This document shows, piece by piece, positions 15,995 to 24,416 of a stretch of 64,000 nt of DNA; position 1 is the stretch's first letter; each line of letters starts with the position of its first letter. The position numbers and the translations under genes are program-made. The stretch is taken from the NCBI GenBank assembly GCA_937959265.1, contig CALGMA010000003.1, forward strand, positions 114,727-178,726, read 5' to 3'. Source of the stretch: an uncultured Anaerolineae bacterium (GTDB taxonomy: Bacteria; Chloroflexota; Anaerolineae; J036; Brachytrichaceae). The notes beneath the pieces are model-generated. The model saw nothing but the letters and a program-made list of their open reading frames with translations. It was not told the origin of the DNA and did no database searches.

Positions 15995-17968
15995 CGGGAA
16001 GTTGGAGCACATCCTGCGCCGCAGCTTTGAGCTTGTCACCACTGTCAGCGTCGGCTTCAAAGTGTTGGGCATGGCGACGGGCATCGTCCTATTGCTCGGC
16101 CTGGCGGTCATCCTGCAAGTGCGCGCCCGCTTGCAAGCCGAACTGAGCGCCAGCCTGGAAGCGCGCGGCATCGCCATCGCCCGCGACCTCGCCGCCCGCT
16201 CCGCCGACCCAATTCTCACCGACAACACCTTTTCGCTCTACCAACTCCTCCGCGACACGCTGGAAAACAACCCCGATGTGCGCTACGTCTTTTTGCTCGA
16301 CCCAGATGGCAGTGCCCTCGTCCACTCCTTCGACCAGCGCGTGCCGCCCGGCCTGCTCGCCGTCAACCCCATCGCCGACGGGGAGTCCTGTCGCGTCCAG
16401 ATCATCGAAACCGAGGAAGGTCTCATCACCGACATCGCTGTGCCGATTTTGGGTGGACGCGCCGGCATCGCGCGGGTGGGCCTTTCCCAGCGCAGCCTCG
16501 CCAACGCCATCACGGAGGCAACCTGGAATCTAGTGGGTGTCACTGCCCTCGCCCTGGCTTTCGGGCTTGCCATTGCGCTGATCCTCACCCGTTTGCTTAC
16601 CCGGCCGGTGTTGGAACTGGTGAGTGCGGCGAAAAGAGTCGAACAAGGGGATCTGAGCGCCAAAGCCCGCCGATTCATGAACGATGAAATCGGCGAACTG
16701 ACCTCGGCGTTCAACCGCATGACCGAGTCGTTGCAGCGCTCTCAGGCCGACCTGCTGCGGCGCGTGGATGAGATCGGGACGCTCAACGCCACCGCCACTG
16801 CGATCAGCGGCGAGATGAATCTGACCGATATATTCTCAACGCCGCCCTTGAGAAAATTCTGGAAGTGCTGAATCTGCGCGCCGGCTGGATCTTTCTCACC
16901 ACTGAAGAAGACGATGCGCCTCTGCGCCTGGTCGCGCATTCGGGACTGACGCCGGCTTTTGCCTCCGAGGAGGCAGCGCGCGATCTGGGCGATTGCGTCT
17001 GCAAACTGGCGCTGCGCCAAAAGCGGGCGGTCGTCCTGAACGATATTTGCCGTGAGTGCACGCGCCTCAACCCGCAAACCATCGCTGCCGAGGGGCTGGT
17101 CTGCCATGTCAGTGTGCCTTTGATTGCGCGTCAGCGGGCGCTGGGCGTGATGAACGTCGCCAGCGCCGAAGCGCGCCAATTCACCCCCGAAGAGATCGCC
17201 CTGCTCGATTCGGTCGGGCGGCAAATCGGCGTGGCGGTGGAGAACGCCCAGCTGTGGGAAGAAGTGAAACGCCGCGACGCCCTGCGCGGGCAACTGCTTT
17301 CACAGGTCATCAACGCCCAAGAAGCGGAGCGCAAGCGCATCTCCCGCGAACTGCACGACGAGACTGGCCAACTGCTTACCGCTCTGATGGTTGGGCTGCG
17401 CACGCTGGAGCAAATCCCTGCCGTCTCTGCTTCTGCCCGGCAGGATGTTGCCAGCCTGAAAGAACTCGCTAGGCGAATCTACGAGGAGATTCACCGCCTG
17501 GCGGTGGAGCTGCGCCCCAAAGCGCTCGACCAATTGGGATTGGCGCGCGCCGTCGAAAATTACGTCCATGAGTTCGGCGAGCGGGTAGGGTTGAATGTCC
17601 GTTTCGAGGCATCCGGTTTGGATGGCGTGCGGCTGCCGGGCGAAGTCGAAACTGCCCTTTACCGCCTAATTCAGGAAGCCTTGTCGAACATTGCCAAACA
17701 TGCCGAGGCTTCTCATGCCGAAGTCCTGCTCGAATGGCGTGGGGGAGCGCTGGTGGCCATCGTCGAGGACGACGGGCGTGGCTTCGACGCTGAATCCGCC
17801 TTCAAGCCGGCAGCCGGCGAACGTCCACATCTCGGCTTATTCGGGATGCAGGAGCGCGCCGCGTTGCTGGGTGGCCGGCTGACCATTGAATCTAGCCCTG
17901 GGCAGGGAACGACCATTTTCGTCGAAATTCCGCTCGACGAATGGCAGGAGTCAATCGGTGAACGATAA
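15981..17968 (+). pseudogene. HAMP-GAF sensor histidine kinase (NarX-like) split by a frameshift
   Basis: The first frame (15981-16871) encodes a membrane helix at about 25-47, an extracytoplasmic sensor region, a second helix near 180-205 and a HAMP domain (TRLLTRPVLELVSAAKRVEQ onward). At about 16835 the frame breaks after SGEMNLTDI. The expected continuation LNAALEKILEVLNLRAGWIF is found two bases out of phase, and GATATATTC there looks like an AT duplication. The second frame (possible GTG at 16865, to 17968) holds GAF, a HisKA_3 box with RISRELHDETGQLLTALM and an HATPase (EDDGRGFD, GLFGMQERAALLGG). It might survive as a soluble kinase, but sensing would be uncoupled. A sequencing error is possible. 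Confidence 0.7.
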
Positions 17969-18617
17969 CCCCATCCGCGTCCTGTTGGCAGATGACCATG
18001 CCGTCCTGCGCGCCGGATTGAGGGCGCTGCTTGCCACCCAGCCCGATCTGGAAGTAGTCGGCGAGAGCGGCGAGGGCGGCGAAGCCGTGCGTCTGACCGA
18101 AAGCCTGCGCCCCGACGTGCTGCTGTTGGATGTGACCATGCCCGGCAACGAACGTCTCGCCGCCCTGCGCGCCGCCCGTCAGCGCGCCCCGCAAACGCGC
18201 GTCTTGCTGCTCACCATGCACGAGGACGAGTCGCTGCTGCGCGAAGCCCTGGGCTTGGGCGCGGTGGGCTACGTGTTGAAGAAAGCCGCCGAATCCGAAC
18301 TGCTCACCGCCATCCGCGCCGTGGCGCGCGGCGAGGCATACATTGACCCGGCGCTGACCAAAGTCATGATTGACGGCTACCTCGGCAGGGAGGAACACAC
18401 TGCCGCATCTGCCGCACTGCCCGGCGGACTCTCCCCGCGCGAAGTCGACGTGCTGCGCCTGACCGCCGAAGGCTACGCCAACAAAGAAATTGCCGAGAAA
18501 CTCTCCATCAGCGTCAAGACCGTCGAGACGCACAAGGCGCACATCGCTGAGAAACTGGGGACGAAAAGCCGCGTGGAGTGGCTGCGACTGGCGCGCGCGA
18601 TGGGTCTGCTGGGGTAG
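17958..18617 (+). CDS. NarL/FixJ-family response regulator
   Basis: A 219-residue two-component regulator starting at GTG 17958, overlapping the kinase end by 11 bases. Receiver: acidic pocket in LLADDHAVLRAGLRAL, phospho-acceptor Asp in DVLLLDVTMPG (about 56), switch Thr in VLLLTMHEDE and Lys in GYVLKKA. A LuxR-type HTH follows at about 150-210 (LSPREVDVLRLTAEGYANKE and SVKTVETHKAHI). The partner is the HisKA_3 kinase upstream, and the likely target is the molybdoenzyme operon just downstream, where a perfect palindrome lies at 18646-18665. Confidence 0.93.
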   Translation: MNDNPIRVLLADDHAVLRAGLRALLATQPDLEVVGESGEGGEAVRLTESLRPDVLLLDVTMPGNERLAALRAARQRAPQTRVLLLTMHEDESLLREALGLGAVGYVLKKAAESELLTAIRAVARGEAYIDPALTKVMIDGYLGREEHTAASAALPGGLSPREVDVLRLTAEGYANKEIAEKLSISVKTVETHKAHIAEKLGTKSRVEWLRLARAMGLLG

Positions 18618-18645
18618 GCCAAGTCGAAGACTTGCACTGCACGCC

Positions 18646-18665
18646 CATCAGGGAATTCCCTGATG
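18646..18665. promoter_or_regulatory. Perfect 20-bp palindrome upstream of the molybdoenzyme operon
   Basis: CATCAGGGAA followed directly by its reverse complement TTCCCTGATG forms a gapless 20-base palindrome. It lies 113 bases before the iron-sulfur subunit ATG and 28 bases after the response-regulator stop, in the only sizeable gap of the module. This position suits an operator for the adjacent NarL-type regulator (inference). A terminator is less likely because no U-tract follows. Confidence 0.5.
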
Positions 18666-18778
18666 CCTCCTTCCGAAAAATCCACGCTTTCCCCGATAGC
18701 CTTGCCGGGTGCTTTCCGCTACGCTTGTGGCAGAAGCGGTGCTTACGAGCTGCTTACTTCCATCGCTGCGGAGAGCTT

Positions 18779-19417
18779 ATGGCAAAAAAACGTTACGGAA
18801 TGGCGATTGACCTGCGCCGCTGCGTGGGATGTGAGGCCTGCACGGTTGCCTGCAAGCAAGAGAATCATACCCCACCCGGCGTAGCTTACGCCAAAGTGAT
18901 CAAGGAAGAAGTCGGCGAGTATCCTCATGTGCGCCGCCGCTTCCTGCCTGTGTTGTGTAATCACTGCGAAAATCCGCCCTGCACCCCGGTCTGCCCGGTG
19001 GGCGCGACCTGGAAGCGCGAAGAAGACGGCATTGTCGTCATTGATTACGACATCTGCATCGGCTGCCGTTATTGCGTTACCGCCTGCCCATACGGAGCGC
19101 GCTATTTCGATTTTGGGGACAACTATCACGAGCCGATGAATGAGTTCGAGCGGCAGCCCTCCCCCGAATACGGTGAAAACCGCGACCGGACTCAGGGGGG
19201 CAGTCCCATCGGCAACGTGCGTAAATGCACCTTCTGTCTGCACCGCCTGGCGCGCGGTGAGCAGCCTGCCTGCGTCCAGACCTGTATGCCACGCGCCCGC
19301 ATCTTCGGCGACCTGAATGACCCTGAGTCGGAGATCTCGCGCCTGATTGCCGAGCGGCGCGGCTTCCGCCTCAAGGAAGACCTGGGCACCGAACCGAATG
19401 TCTTCTACTTGGAGTAG
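18779..19417 (+). CDS. 4Fe-4S dicluster subunit of a DMSO-reductase-family complex
   Basis: A 212-residue electron-transfer subunit of the PsrB/NrfC/DmsB type. Four cysteine groups are complete: CVGCEACTVACKQEN (about 17-31), CNHCENPPCTPVCPVGA (about 62-78), CIGCRYCVTACPYGARYF (about 95-112) and CTFCLHRLARGEQPACVQTC (about 150-169), enough for four [4Fe-4S] clusters. It passes electrons between the NrfD anchor and the molybdopterin subunit. ATG 18779 follows GGAGAG. There is no export signal, as is usual for this subunit, which travels with the Tat-bearing partner. Confidence 0.95.
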   Translation: MAKKRYGMAIDLRRCVGCEACTVACKQENHTPPGVAYAKVIKEEVGEYPHVRRRFLPVLCNHCENPPCTPVCPVGATWKREEDGIVVIDYDICIGCRYCVTACPYGARYFDFGDNYHEPMNEFERQPSPEYGENRDRTQGGSPIGNVRKCTFCLHRLARGEQPACVQTCMPRARIFGDLNDPESEISRLIAERRGFRLKEDLGTEPNVFYLE

Positions 19418-19421
19418 CCCC

Positions 19422-19919
19422 ATGCGCATCAAAATGCTCTCCCTCGCCTATTGGGCGCTCTTGGGTATTGCCGCTGCCGTTGGGCTGGCGGCGCTGTGGT
19501 TGCGCGTCGTCAACGGCATGGCCGTCACCAACCTGACCAGCCTTATTCCCTGGGGGATATGGGTGGCGTTCTACATCTACTTCATCGGGCTGAGCGCCGG
19601 TTCCTTTCTCATCTCGACCATGATCTACGTCTTTGGCCTCAAGCGCTTCGAGCCGATTGGACGCATCGCCCTTTTCTCGGCGTTTATCTCCCTCAGCACC
19701 GGCCTGGTCTTCATCCTGATTGACCTCGGCCACATGGAGCGCTTCTGGACGGTGTTCTTCAATCGCAGCTCCACCTCCGTGCTGGAATGGGAGATTCACT
19801 TCTACAACCTGTATCTCGCCATCCTGCTTTCCGAGTTGTGGCTGCTCATGCGCCGCGATCTCATTCGCAAAGGACAGCTCGAGCGCCTGGAAATAGGATT
19901 GGGCGTACGCGGAGCATAA
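19422..19919 (+). CDS. NrfD-like membrane anchor, about half length
   Basis: Only 165 residues with four hydrophobic helices: LAYWALLGIAAAVGLAALWL, SLIPWGIWVAFYIYFIGLSA (the conserved quinol-site region of NrfD/PsrC), LFSAFISLSTGLVFILIDLG and IHFYNLYLAILLSELWLLM. Family members have eight to ten helices and about 300-400 residues, so the C-terminal half is gone: the frame stops at 19919 after ERLEIGLGVRGA, and the catalytic gene starts 3 bases later. Proton/quinone coupling would be impaired unless a short form still works. Shortening by a clean deletion is the simplest explanation. Confidence 0.75.
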   Translation: MRIKMLSLAYWALLGIAAAVGLAALWLRVVNGMAVTNLTSLIPWGIWVAFYIYFIGLSAGSFLISTMIYVFGLKRFEPIGRIALFSAFISLSTGLVFILIDLGHMERFWTVFFNRSSTSVLEWEIHFYNLYLAILLSELWLLMRRDLIRKGQLERLEIGLGVRGA

Positions 19920-19922
19920 CCT

Positions 19923-22523
19923 ATGACTCGACAACTCACTCGACGCGACTTTCTAAAGATAGCCGCTTTCGGCGCCGGCGCCATAGCCCTGGGCAGCCGA
20001 TTCATCCCGGTCCAACCTGCGCCGTCATTTGCTGCTCTTGGACAAAAGGGTGCTGAAAAGGAGACTTGGATTCCCACCGCCTGTAACATGTGCGGTGGGC
20101 AGACCGGCATCCTCGTCCGCGTGGAAAACGGGCGGGTGATGAAAATCGAACCCAACCCCGATAATCCCATCGGCGTTGCCAACATCTCCACCGACTACTG
20201 GCGCTGGAAGAACACCGACGGCGCGGCGATGTGCCCCAAAGGCAACGCCGGACCGATGGCGCTCTACGACCCCGACCGGGTCAAGACGCCCCTCAAGCGC
20301 ACCAACCCCAACAAAGGCAAGGACGAAGACCCCGGCTGGGTGGCCATCTCCTGGGACGAAGCCCTCGACACGATCGCAACGAAACTCAAAACGTTGCGCG
20401 AGGCCGGCGAAGCCCATAAACTCATCTGGTTCTCCGAAGACCATTCCTTCAAGGACATTCAGGAAGATTTCACCACCCTCTACGGCACACCCAATTACCT
20501 GTATCACTCCAACTTGTGCGACGCCAGCCGTCAGGCCGCTTTTACGCTGACGATGGGCGACAAGCGTCCGCTGGGCGATTTCGCCCACGCGCGCTACATC
20601 CTGCTCTTTGGCTGGAATCCGCTCTCGGCGACCAAGTGGAGTCACCTGCCGCGCATCTTCACCCGCGCCATCGAAAACGGCGCCAAGTTCGTGGTAGTGG
20701 ACCCCTACCTGAGCCAGACCGCCGCCCGTGCCAACGAGTGGGTTCCTATCCGCCCGGCCACCGACGGCGCGCTGGCGCTGGCGCTCGCCCACTTGCTCAT
20801 CAAGTGGGATCTCTACGACAAGGACTTCGTGGAAAACTGGACGACCGGCTTCGACGAGTTCGCCGCCTTCGTCGCCGACAAAACGCCCGAATGGGCCGAG
20901 CAGATCACGGACGTGCCCGCGGTTGCCATCCGCCGCATGGCGCGCGATATGGCGAACTTGCGCCCGGCAGTCGTGGACTTTTGGTCGGGTCCCGGACAGC
21001 ATTCCAACGCCGTGCAGGGCGGGCGCGCCATTGCCCTGCTCAATGCCCTGCTCGGCAACGTGGACCGCCCCGGCGGGATGATGAACCCGGAGCGCAAGGG
21101 AAACGCCCACCAAAAAGTCCACGGTCCCAAAATCGAACAGCCGCGCATTGACAACCTGAACCTGTATCCCTTCGGTCACAGTTCCGGCGTCTATACCGAA
21201 GCCCTGCGCTCCATTGCCGATGGCAGCGCGCCCTACCTGCCTAAAGTGGGTGTGTCCGTCTTCCAAAATCTCGTCCTTTCCGTTCCCGGCACCGAAACCG
21301 TCATCGAAGCGCTCAAAAAACTGGAATTGTTCGTCGTGGTAGATACCATGCTCTCCGAGACGGCGCAACTGGCGGACATCGTCATCCCCGGCACGGTGTA
21401 TCTGGAACGCTACGACCTGAACACCAACTGGGTCACGTGGAGTTCGGTCAGCCTGCGCCAGCCGGTGGTAGAACCCATCTTCGGGCAACTGCCCGAATAC
21501 GAGTTCGTGGTCGAATTGGGGCGGCGCCTGGGGCTGAAAGACGCTGAAGGCAACGACTTCTTCAACATCGGGCGCGTCTCCGGCAAACCGGTGGCAAGCA
21601 CGAAAGCCTGGTACGAAGAATATCTCTTGGAGCAATTGCTCAAGGGCGGACCGAAGATGTCGCTGGAAGAGTTAAAGAAACAGCCCGGCGCGGTGTGGAT
21701 TGACCCGGTCGGCACGCGCTACGAGAAATACAAGGACGAAGTGAAACTCCCCGAAGGCGCGCAGACGAAGAGCGGCTGGGCGGTGGTCTTCGCTGCGGAT
21801 GGCAAGACCCCGCTCGGGGTCCGGGACGAAGCGGGGAATCCGCTCCGGGTGGACGGCGCCCGCCTCGATGTCCCGCGCGACGCGCAGGTGGACGAATCCA
21901 TCCGTCAGGTCATCCTCGAGAAAGACGGAAAACTGTGGGGCTTCGTGGATGCCAGCGGCGTCCTCAAAGGCGCAGACGGCAAAGGCAAGGGCTTGCTGCG
22001 CGGCGAAAAATTCATCAAAGGCTGGAACACGCCCTCGCGCCTGATTGAATTTGTCTCGGCGCAGGCGGCGGCAAAGAAAGACCGCAACGGCAACGCCATA
22101 GACGCCCTGCCTGCCTACACCCCGCGCGAGTGGTTCCCCGACGCTGAGTTCCCGCTCTACCTCATCAACTGGAAAGAAGCCAGCCACACGCACTCGCGCA
22201 CGCAGAACAACCCCTGGCTCATCGAACTGCAAGGCTGGAACCGTCTCGCCATCAACGCGGCGACGGCGGCGAAACTGGGCATCAAAGACGGCGATGAAAT
22301 CTGGGTCGAGTCGCCTTACGGCAAAGCCAAGGCGCTGGCGCGCGTGACGCAGGGCATTCACCCCGAAACGGTCGGCTGGCAGCACGGCTTCGGTCACTGG
22401 GCGCTGGGTCACATTGCCAAAGGCAAAGGCACGGTGGACGGCATGTTCAACAAAACCGTCAGCGACCCGATTTCCGGCATGGCGCTGCACAAGGAAGTTT
22501 GCGTCAAGGTGTATAAGGCATGA
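19923..22523 (+). CDS. Tat-exported molybdopterin oxidoreductase catalytic subunit (PsrA/PhsA/TtrA-like)
   Basis: An 866-residue DMSO-reductase-family enzyme with the twin-arginine signal LTRRDFLKI. The FS0 cluster motif is altered: C54 and C57 in ACNMCGGQTG are present, but the third position (61) is Thr, and the last Cys is C104 in AMCPKGNAG. Cys199 in HSNLCDAS is the probable Mo ligand, as in polysulfide, thiosulfate, tetrathionate and arsenate reductases. GWNPLSATKWSHLPR, SGPGQHSNAVQGGRA and SHTHSRTQNNPWL line the cofactor. The substrate cannot be named. It sits in an operon with FeS, NrfD, TorD-like and cytochrome c genes and overlaps the chaperone start by 4 bases. Confidence 0.9.
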   Translation: MTRQLTRRDFLKIAAFGAGAIALGSRFIPVQPAPSFAALGQKGAEKETWIPTACNMCGGQTGILVRVENGRVMKIEPNPDNPIGVANISTDYWRWKNTDGAAMCPKGNAGPMALYDPDRVKTPLKRTNPNKGKDEDPGWVAISWDEALDTIATKLKTLREAGEAHKLIWFSEDHSFKDIQEDFTTLYGTPNYLYHSNLCDASRQAAFTLTMGDKRPLGDFAHARYILLFGWNPLSATKWSHLPRIFTRAIENGAKFVVVDPYLSQTAARANEWVPIRPATDGALALALAHLLIKWDLYDKDFVENWTTGFDEFAAFVADKTPEWAEQITDVPAVAIRRMARDMANLRPAVVDFWSGPGQHSNAVQGGRAIALLNALLGNVDRPGGMMNPERKGNAHQKVHGPKIEQPRIDNLNLYPFGHSSGVYTEALRSIADGSAPYLPKVGVSVFQNLVLSVPGTETVIEALKKLELFVVVDTMLSETAQLADIVIPGTVYLERYDLNTNWVTWSSVSLRQPVVEPIFGQLPEYEFVVELGRRLGLKDAEGNDFFNIGRVSGKPVASTKAWYEEYLLEQLLKGGPKMSLEELKKQPGAVWIDPVGTRYEKYKDEVKLPEGAQTKSGWAVVFAADGKTPLGVRDEAGNPLRVDGARLDVPRDAQVDESIRQVILEKDGKLWGFVDASGVLKGADGKGKGLLRGEKFIKGWNTPSRLIEFVSAQAAAKKDRNGNAIDALPAYTPREWFPDAEFPLYLINWKEASHTHSRTQNNPWLIELQGWNRLAINAATAAKLGIKDGDEIWVESPYGKAKALARVTQGIHPETVGWQHGFGHWALGHIAKGKGTVDGMFNKTVSDPISGMALHKEVCVKVYKA

Positions 22524-23137
22524 TGGAAACCGCCCTGGCGCGCGCCGCGCTCTACAACCTGCTGGCGGCTTCGTTTGGCGACCTTCCCACGCCGCAACTG
22601 CTGACCGCGTGGAAGGAAATCCTGCCCGAAGCGGCGGACGCCTCGCTCGACGAGATGCGCCTCGCCTACACCCGCCTCCTGCTCGGACCCGCGGAGGGGT
22701 ACGCGCCGCCCTATGCTTCAATTTACCTCGAAGCGGAATCGCGCGGCGGCAAACCCTTGCTGATGGGCGCGGAAGCGGCGGCGGTTGGGGAACTCTATCA
22801 ACAGGCTGGCTTGGAGATTGCCCCCGGTCAGCCGCGCCTGCCGGACCACCTGGCGCTGGAGTTGCAATTCATGCAGCATTTGTGCAGCTGCGAAGCCAAC
22901 GCGCTCAATCAGCAGAATGAACAGGAAGCCAACCGCTGGCGCGCCATGCAGCAGGATTTTCTGCAAAATCATCTGCTCTCCTGGCTGCCTGCCTTTGTCG
23001 AAAAGGTGAACGCTGTAGGCGCGCATCCGCTCTACCGCGCCCTAGTCGAGTTGACGCTGGAATTCGTTCGGTCGGAAACTGTAGGGCAACTCTCTGAGTT
23101 GCGCCACGCTGGAGAAGTTTTATGCGCCACTATGTGA
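22520..23137 (+). CDS. TorD/DmsD-family molybdoenzyme maturation chaperone
   Basis: A 205-residue all-helical cytoplasmic chaperone of the kind that binds the Tat signal of the upstream catalytic subunit and holds it for cofactor loading. Typical segments are ALYNLLAASFGDLPTPQLL, LAYTRLLLGPAEGYAPPYAS, PDHLALELQFMQHLCSCEA and LLSWLPAFVEKVNAVGAHPL. Its ATG overlaps the catalytic subunit stop (ATGATGG), giving translational coupling, and its own end overlaps the cytochrome start by 16 bases. No lesion is visible. Confidence 0.88.
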   Translation: MMETALARAALYNLLAASFGDLPTPQLLTAWKEILPEAADASLDEMRLAYTRLLLGPAEGYAPPYASIYLEAESRGGKPLLMGAEAAAVGELYQQAGLEIAPGQPRLPDHLALELQFMQHLCSCEANALNQQNEQEANRWRAMQQDFLQNHLLSWLPAFVEKVNAVGAHPLYRALVELTLEFVRSETVGQLSELRHAGEVLCATM

Positions 23138-23499
23138 TCAGTCTGCTTGTCCTGCTCCCTGCCCTGATGCTGCTCAGCCTGATTCAGCCGTTCATCACCG
23201 GCTTTGTGGAAAGACCTATCGGGCCGGAATATGTTTCTCTGCCGACTGACGCCGGTGATGCGGCGCGGGGCGAGGCCCTATACCGCTCTCGTTGCTACGG
23301 CTGCCACGTCCCGGAAGCCAAAGTTGGCCCGGCGCATAACACGATAGATTTCAAGGTGCGCTACGCGGACGCTGAAGTCGTTGCTCTCGTCGTTCGTGCC
23401 GGCCGTCCCCCCATGCCTGCCTTCACCGAGCAAATGCTGAGCGATCAGGAACTGGCGGACATCATCGCTTACCTTGAGTCTCTACAGCCATCGAAATAG
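23122..23499 (+). CDS. Membrane-anchored monoheme cytochrome c
   Basis: A 125-residue protein with an N-terminal hydrophobic anchor or signal (YVISLLVLLPALMLLSLIQP) and a class-I cytochrome c domain: CYGCH at about 53-57 for heme attachment, RAGRPPMPAF supplying the likely Met ligand, and the closing helix ELADIIAYLESLQ. It would exchange electrons with the molybdoenzyme on the outer face of the membrane. It is the last gene of the module; a long stem-loop follows. Confidence 0.93.
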   Translation: MRHYVISLLVLLPALMLLSLIQPFITGFVERPIGPEYVSLPTDAGDAARGEALYRSRCYGCHVPEAKVGPAHNTIDFKVRYADAEVVALVVRAGRPPMPAFTEQMLSDQELADIIAYLESLQPSK

Positions 23500-23529
23500 C
23501 GCGGCGTAATACAGTTTTTTGTCTCCGGC

Positions 23530-23556
23530 GCAGCGCATGAGCCACACATGCGCTGC
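23530..23556 (+). terminator. 10-bp stem-loop after the cytochrome gene
   Basis: GCAGCGCATG and CATGCGCTGC pair perfectly over ten bases around a seven-base loop (AGCCACA), 30 bases after the cytochrome c stop. There is no T-run directly behind it, so termination would not be the classical intrinsic type, though a T-run (GTTTTTTG) precedes it. It marks the end of the molybdoenzyme transcript or protects its 3' end. Confidence 0.45.
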
Positions 23557-23606
23557 TATAGTCTTCTTGGTCGCCGAGGTGGAACGCGGCGCTCACCGGC
23601 CGAAAC

Positions 23607-23612
23607 TAAAAT
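23607..23612 (+). promoter_or_regulatory. Candidate -10 element (TAAAAT), leaderless arrangement
   Basis: TAAAAT ends 6 bases before the ATG of the CPBP protease. No ribosome-binding site fits between them. No -35 element was recognised. Confidence 0.35.
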
Positions 23613-23618
23613 GAGCGT

Positions 23619-24416
23619 ATGAGCAAACGTCCCGTCGTTTGGTTCTACATCCTGGCGTTTGGTATCGCGTGGCTTGGCTGGATTCCAGCGGTGCTGGGAT
23701 CGCGCGGCGTTGCTCCATTCGATGCATCCTACTTCCAGTTGCTCCTCATCCTCCCTGCAATTGCTCCGGCGTTGGCAGCGGTCATCGTGACACGGGCGAC
23801 TGATGGCTCCGCAGCCGGCGGCGCTCTGTTCGGAGCGCTCGTCCGCTGGCGGATTGACCCGGCCTGGTACGTCGTCGCCATATTCGGCCCGCTCGTCCTC
23901 CTGTTTGCCGGGCGGATCGTGACGGACGCACTCCGGCTAGCCGATGTCCCGCCAGTGCCGCAGGGTGAGCCGGTGACGCTCACCGTGGCAGCCTTGATCA
24001 CCTCGCTGCTGGCCAACCCGTGGGAGGAAGTGGGCTGGCGCGGTTTTGCCTTGCCCCATCTGCAGAGGCGACACACGGCGCTCATCGCCACCCTGATCAT
24101 CGGGGTGCTGTGGGGGCTGTGGCATCTTCCCGTTTTCTTCTGGATAGGCAACCCGATGTCCGCGTATCCTTTTCTGCCCTGGTTCGCCGGCACGGTGGCG
24201 GTCGCCTTGATCTATACCTGGCTCTACAATAGCGCGGCGGGGAGCCTGCTGCCGGTAACGCTGTTTCACGTCGCCTTGAACACCCTCGGCGTTGTGATCA
24301 CCGGCGTGTCCGTCACTGCGCTGGCGATTGTGTATGTGCTCGTCGCGCTCGTCCTGATCGTGCTATTCGGCAGCGTGAACCTGTCGCGCCAGGAACGGGT
24401 GCACGCCTATTCATAG
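23619..24416 (+). CDS. CPBP-family intramembrane metalloprotease-like protein
   Basis: A 265-residue polytopic membrane protein of the CPBP (Rce1/PrsW-like, Abi) family. The Glu-Glu motif is in NPWEEVGWRGFALPHLQRR (about residues 132-150), with the second motif histidine in GVLWGLWHLPVFFW (about 165-178) and the third in VTLFHVALNTLG (about 216-227). It probably cleaves or modifies a membrane peptide, but substrates are rarely known. Its end overlaps the convergent permease gene by 10 bases. Confidence 0.88.
   Translation: MSKRPVVWFYILAFGIAWLGWIPAVLGSRGVAPFDASYFQLLLILPAIAPALAAVIVTRATDGSAAGGALFGALVRWRIDPAWYVVAIFGPLVLLFAGRIVTDALRLADVPPVPQGEPVTLTVAALITSLLANPWEEVGWRGFALPHLQRRHTALIATLIIGVLWGLWHLPVFFWIGNPMSAYPFLPWFAGTVAVALIYTWLYNSAAGSLLPVTLFHVALNTLGVVITGVSVTALAIVYVLVALVLIVLFGSVNLSRQERVHAYS

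Noticed and set aside
20025..21635. A 536-codon minus-strand frame opposite the molybdoenzyme gene
   Set aside because: It mirrors the codon bias of the true gene and lacks any domain.
19923..22523. Naming the enzyme as arsenate, polysulfide or tetrathionate reductase
   Set aside because: Motifs fit several subfamilies and no residue seen here decides the substrate.
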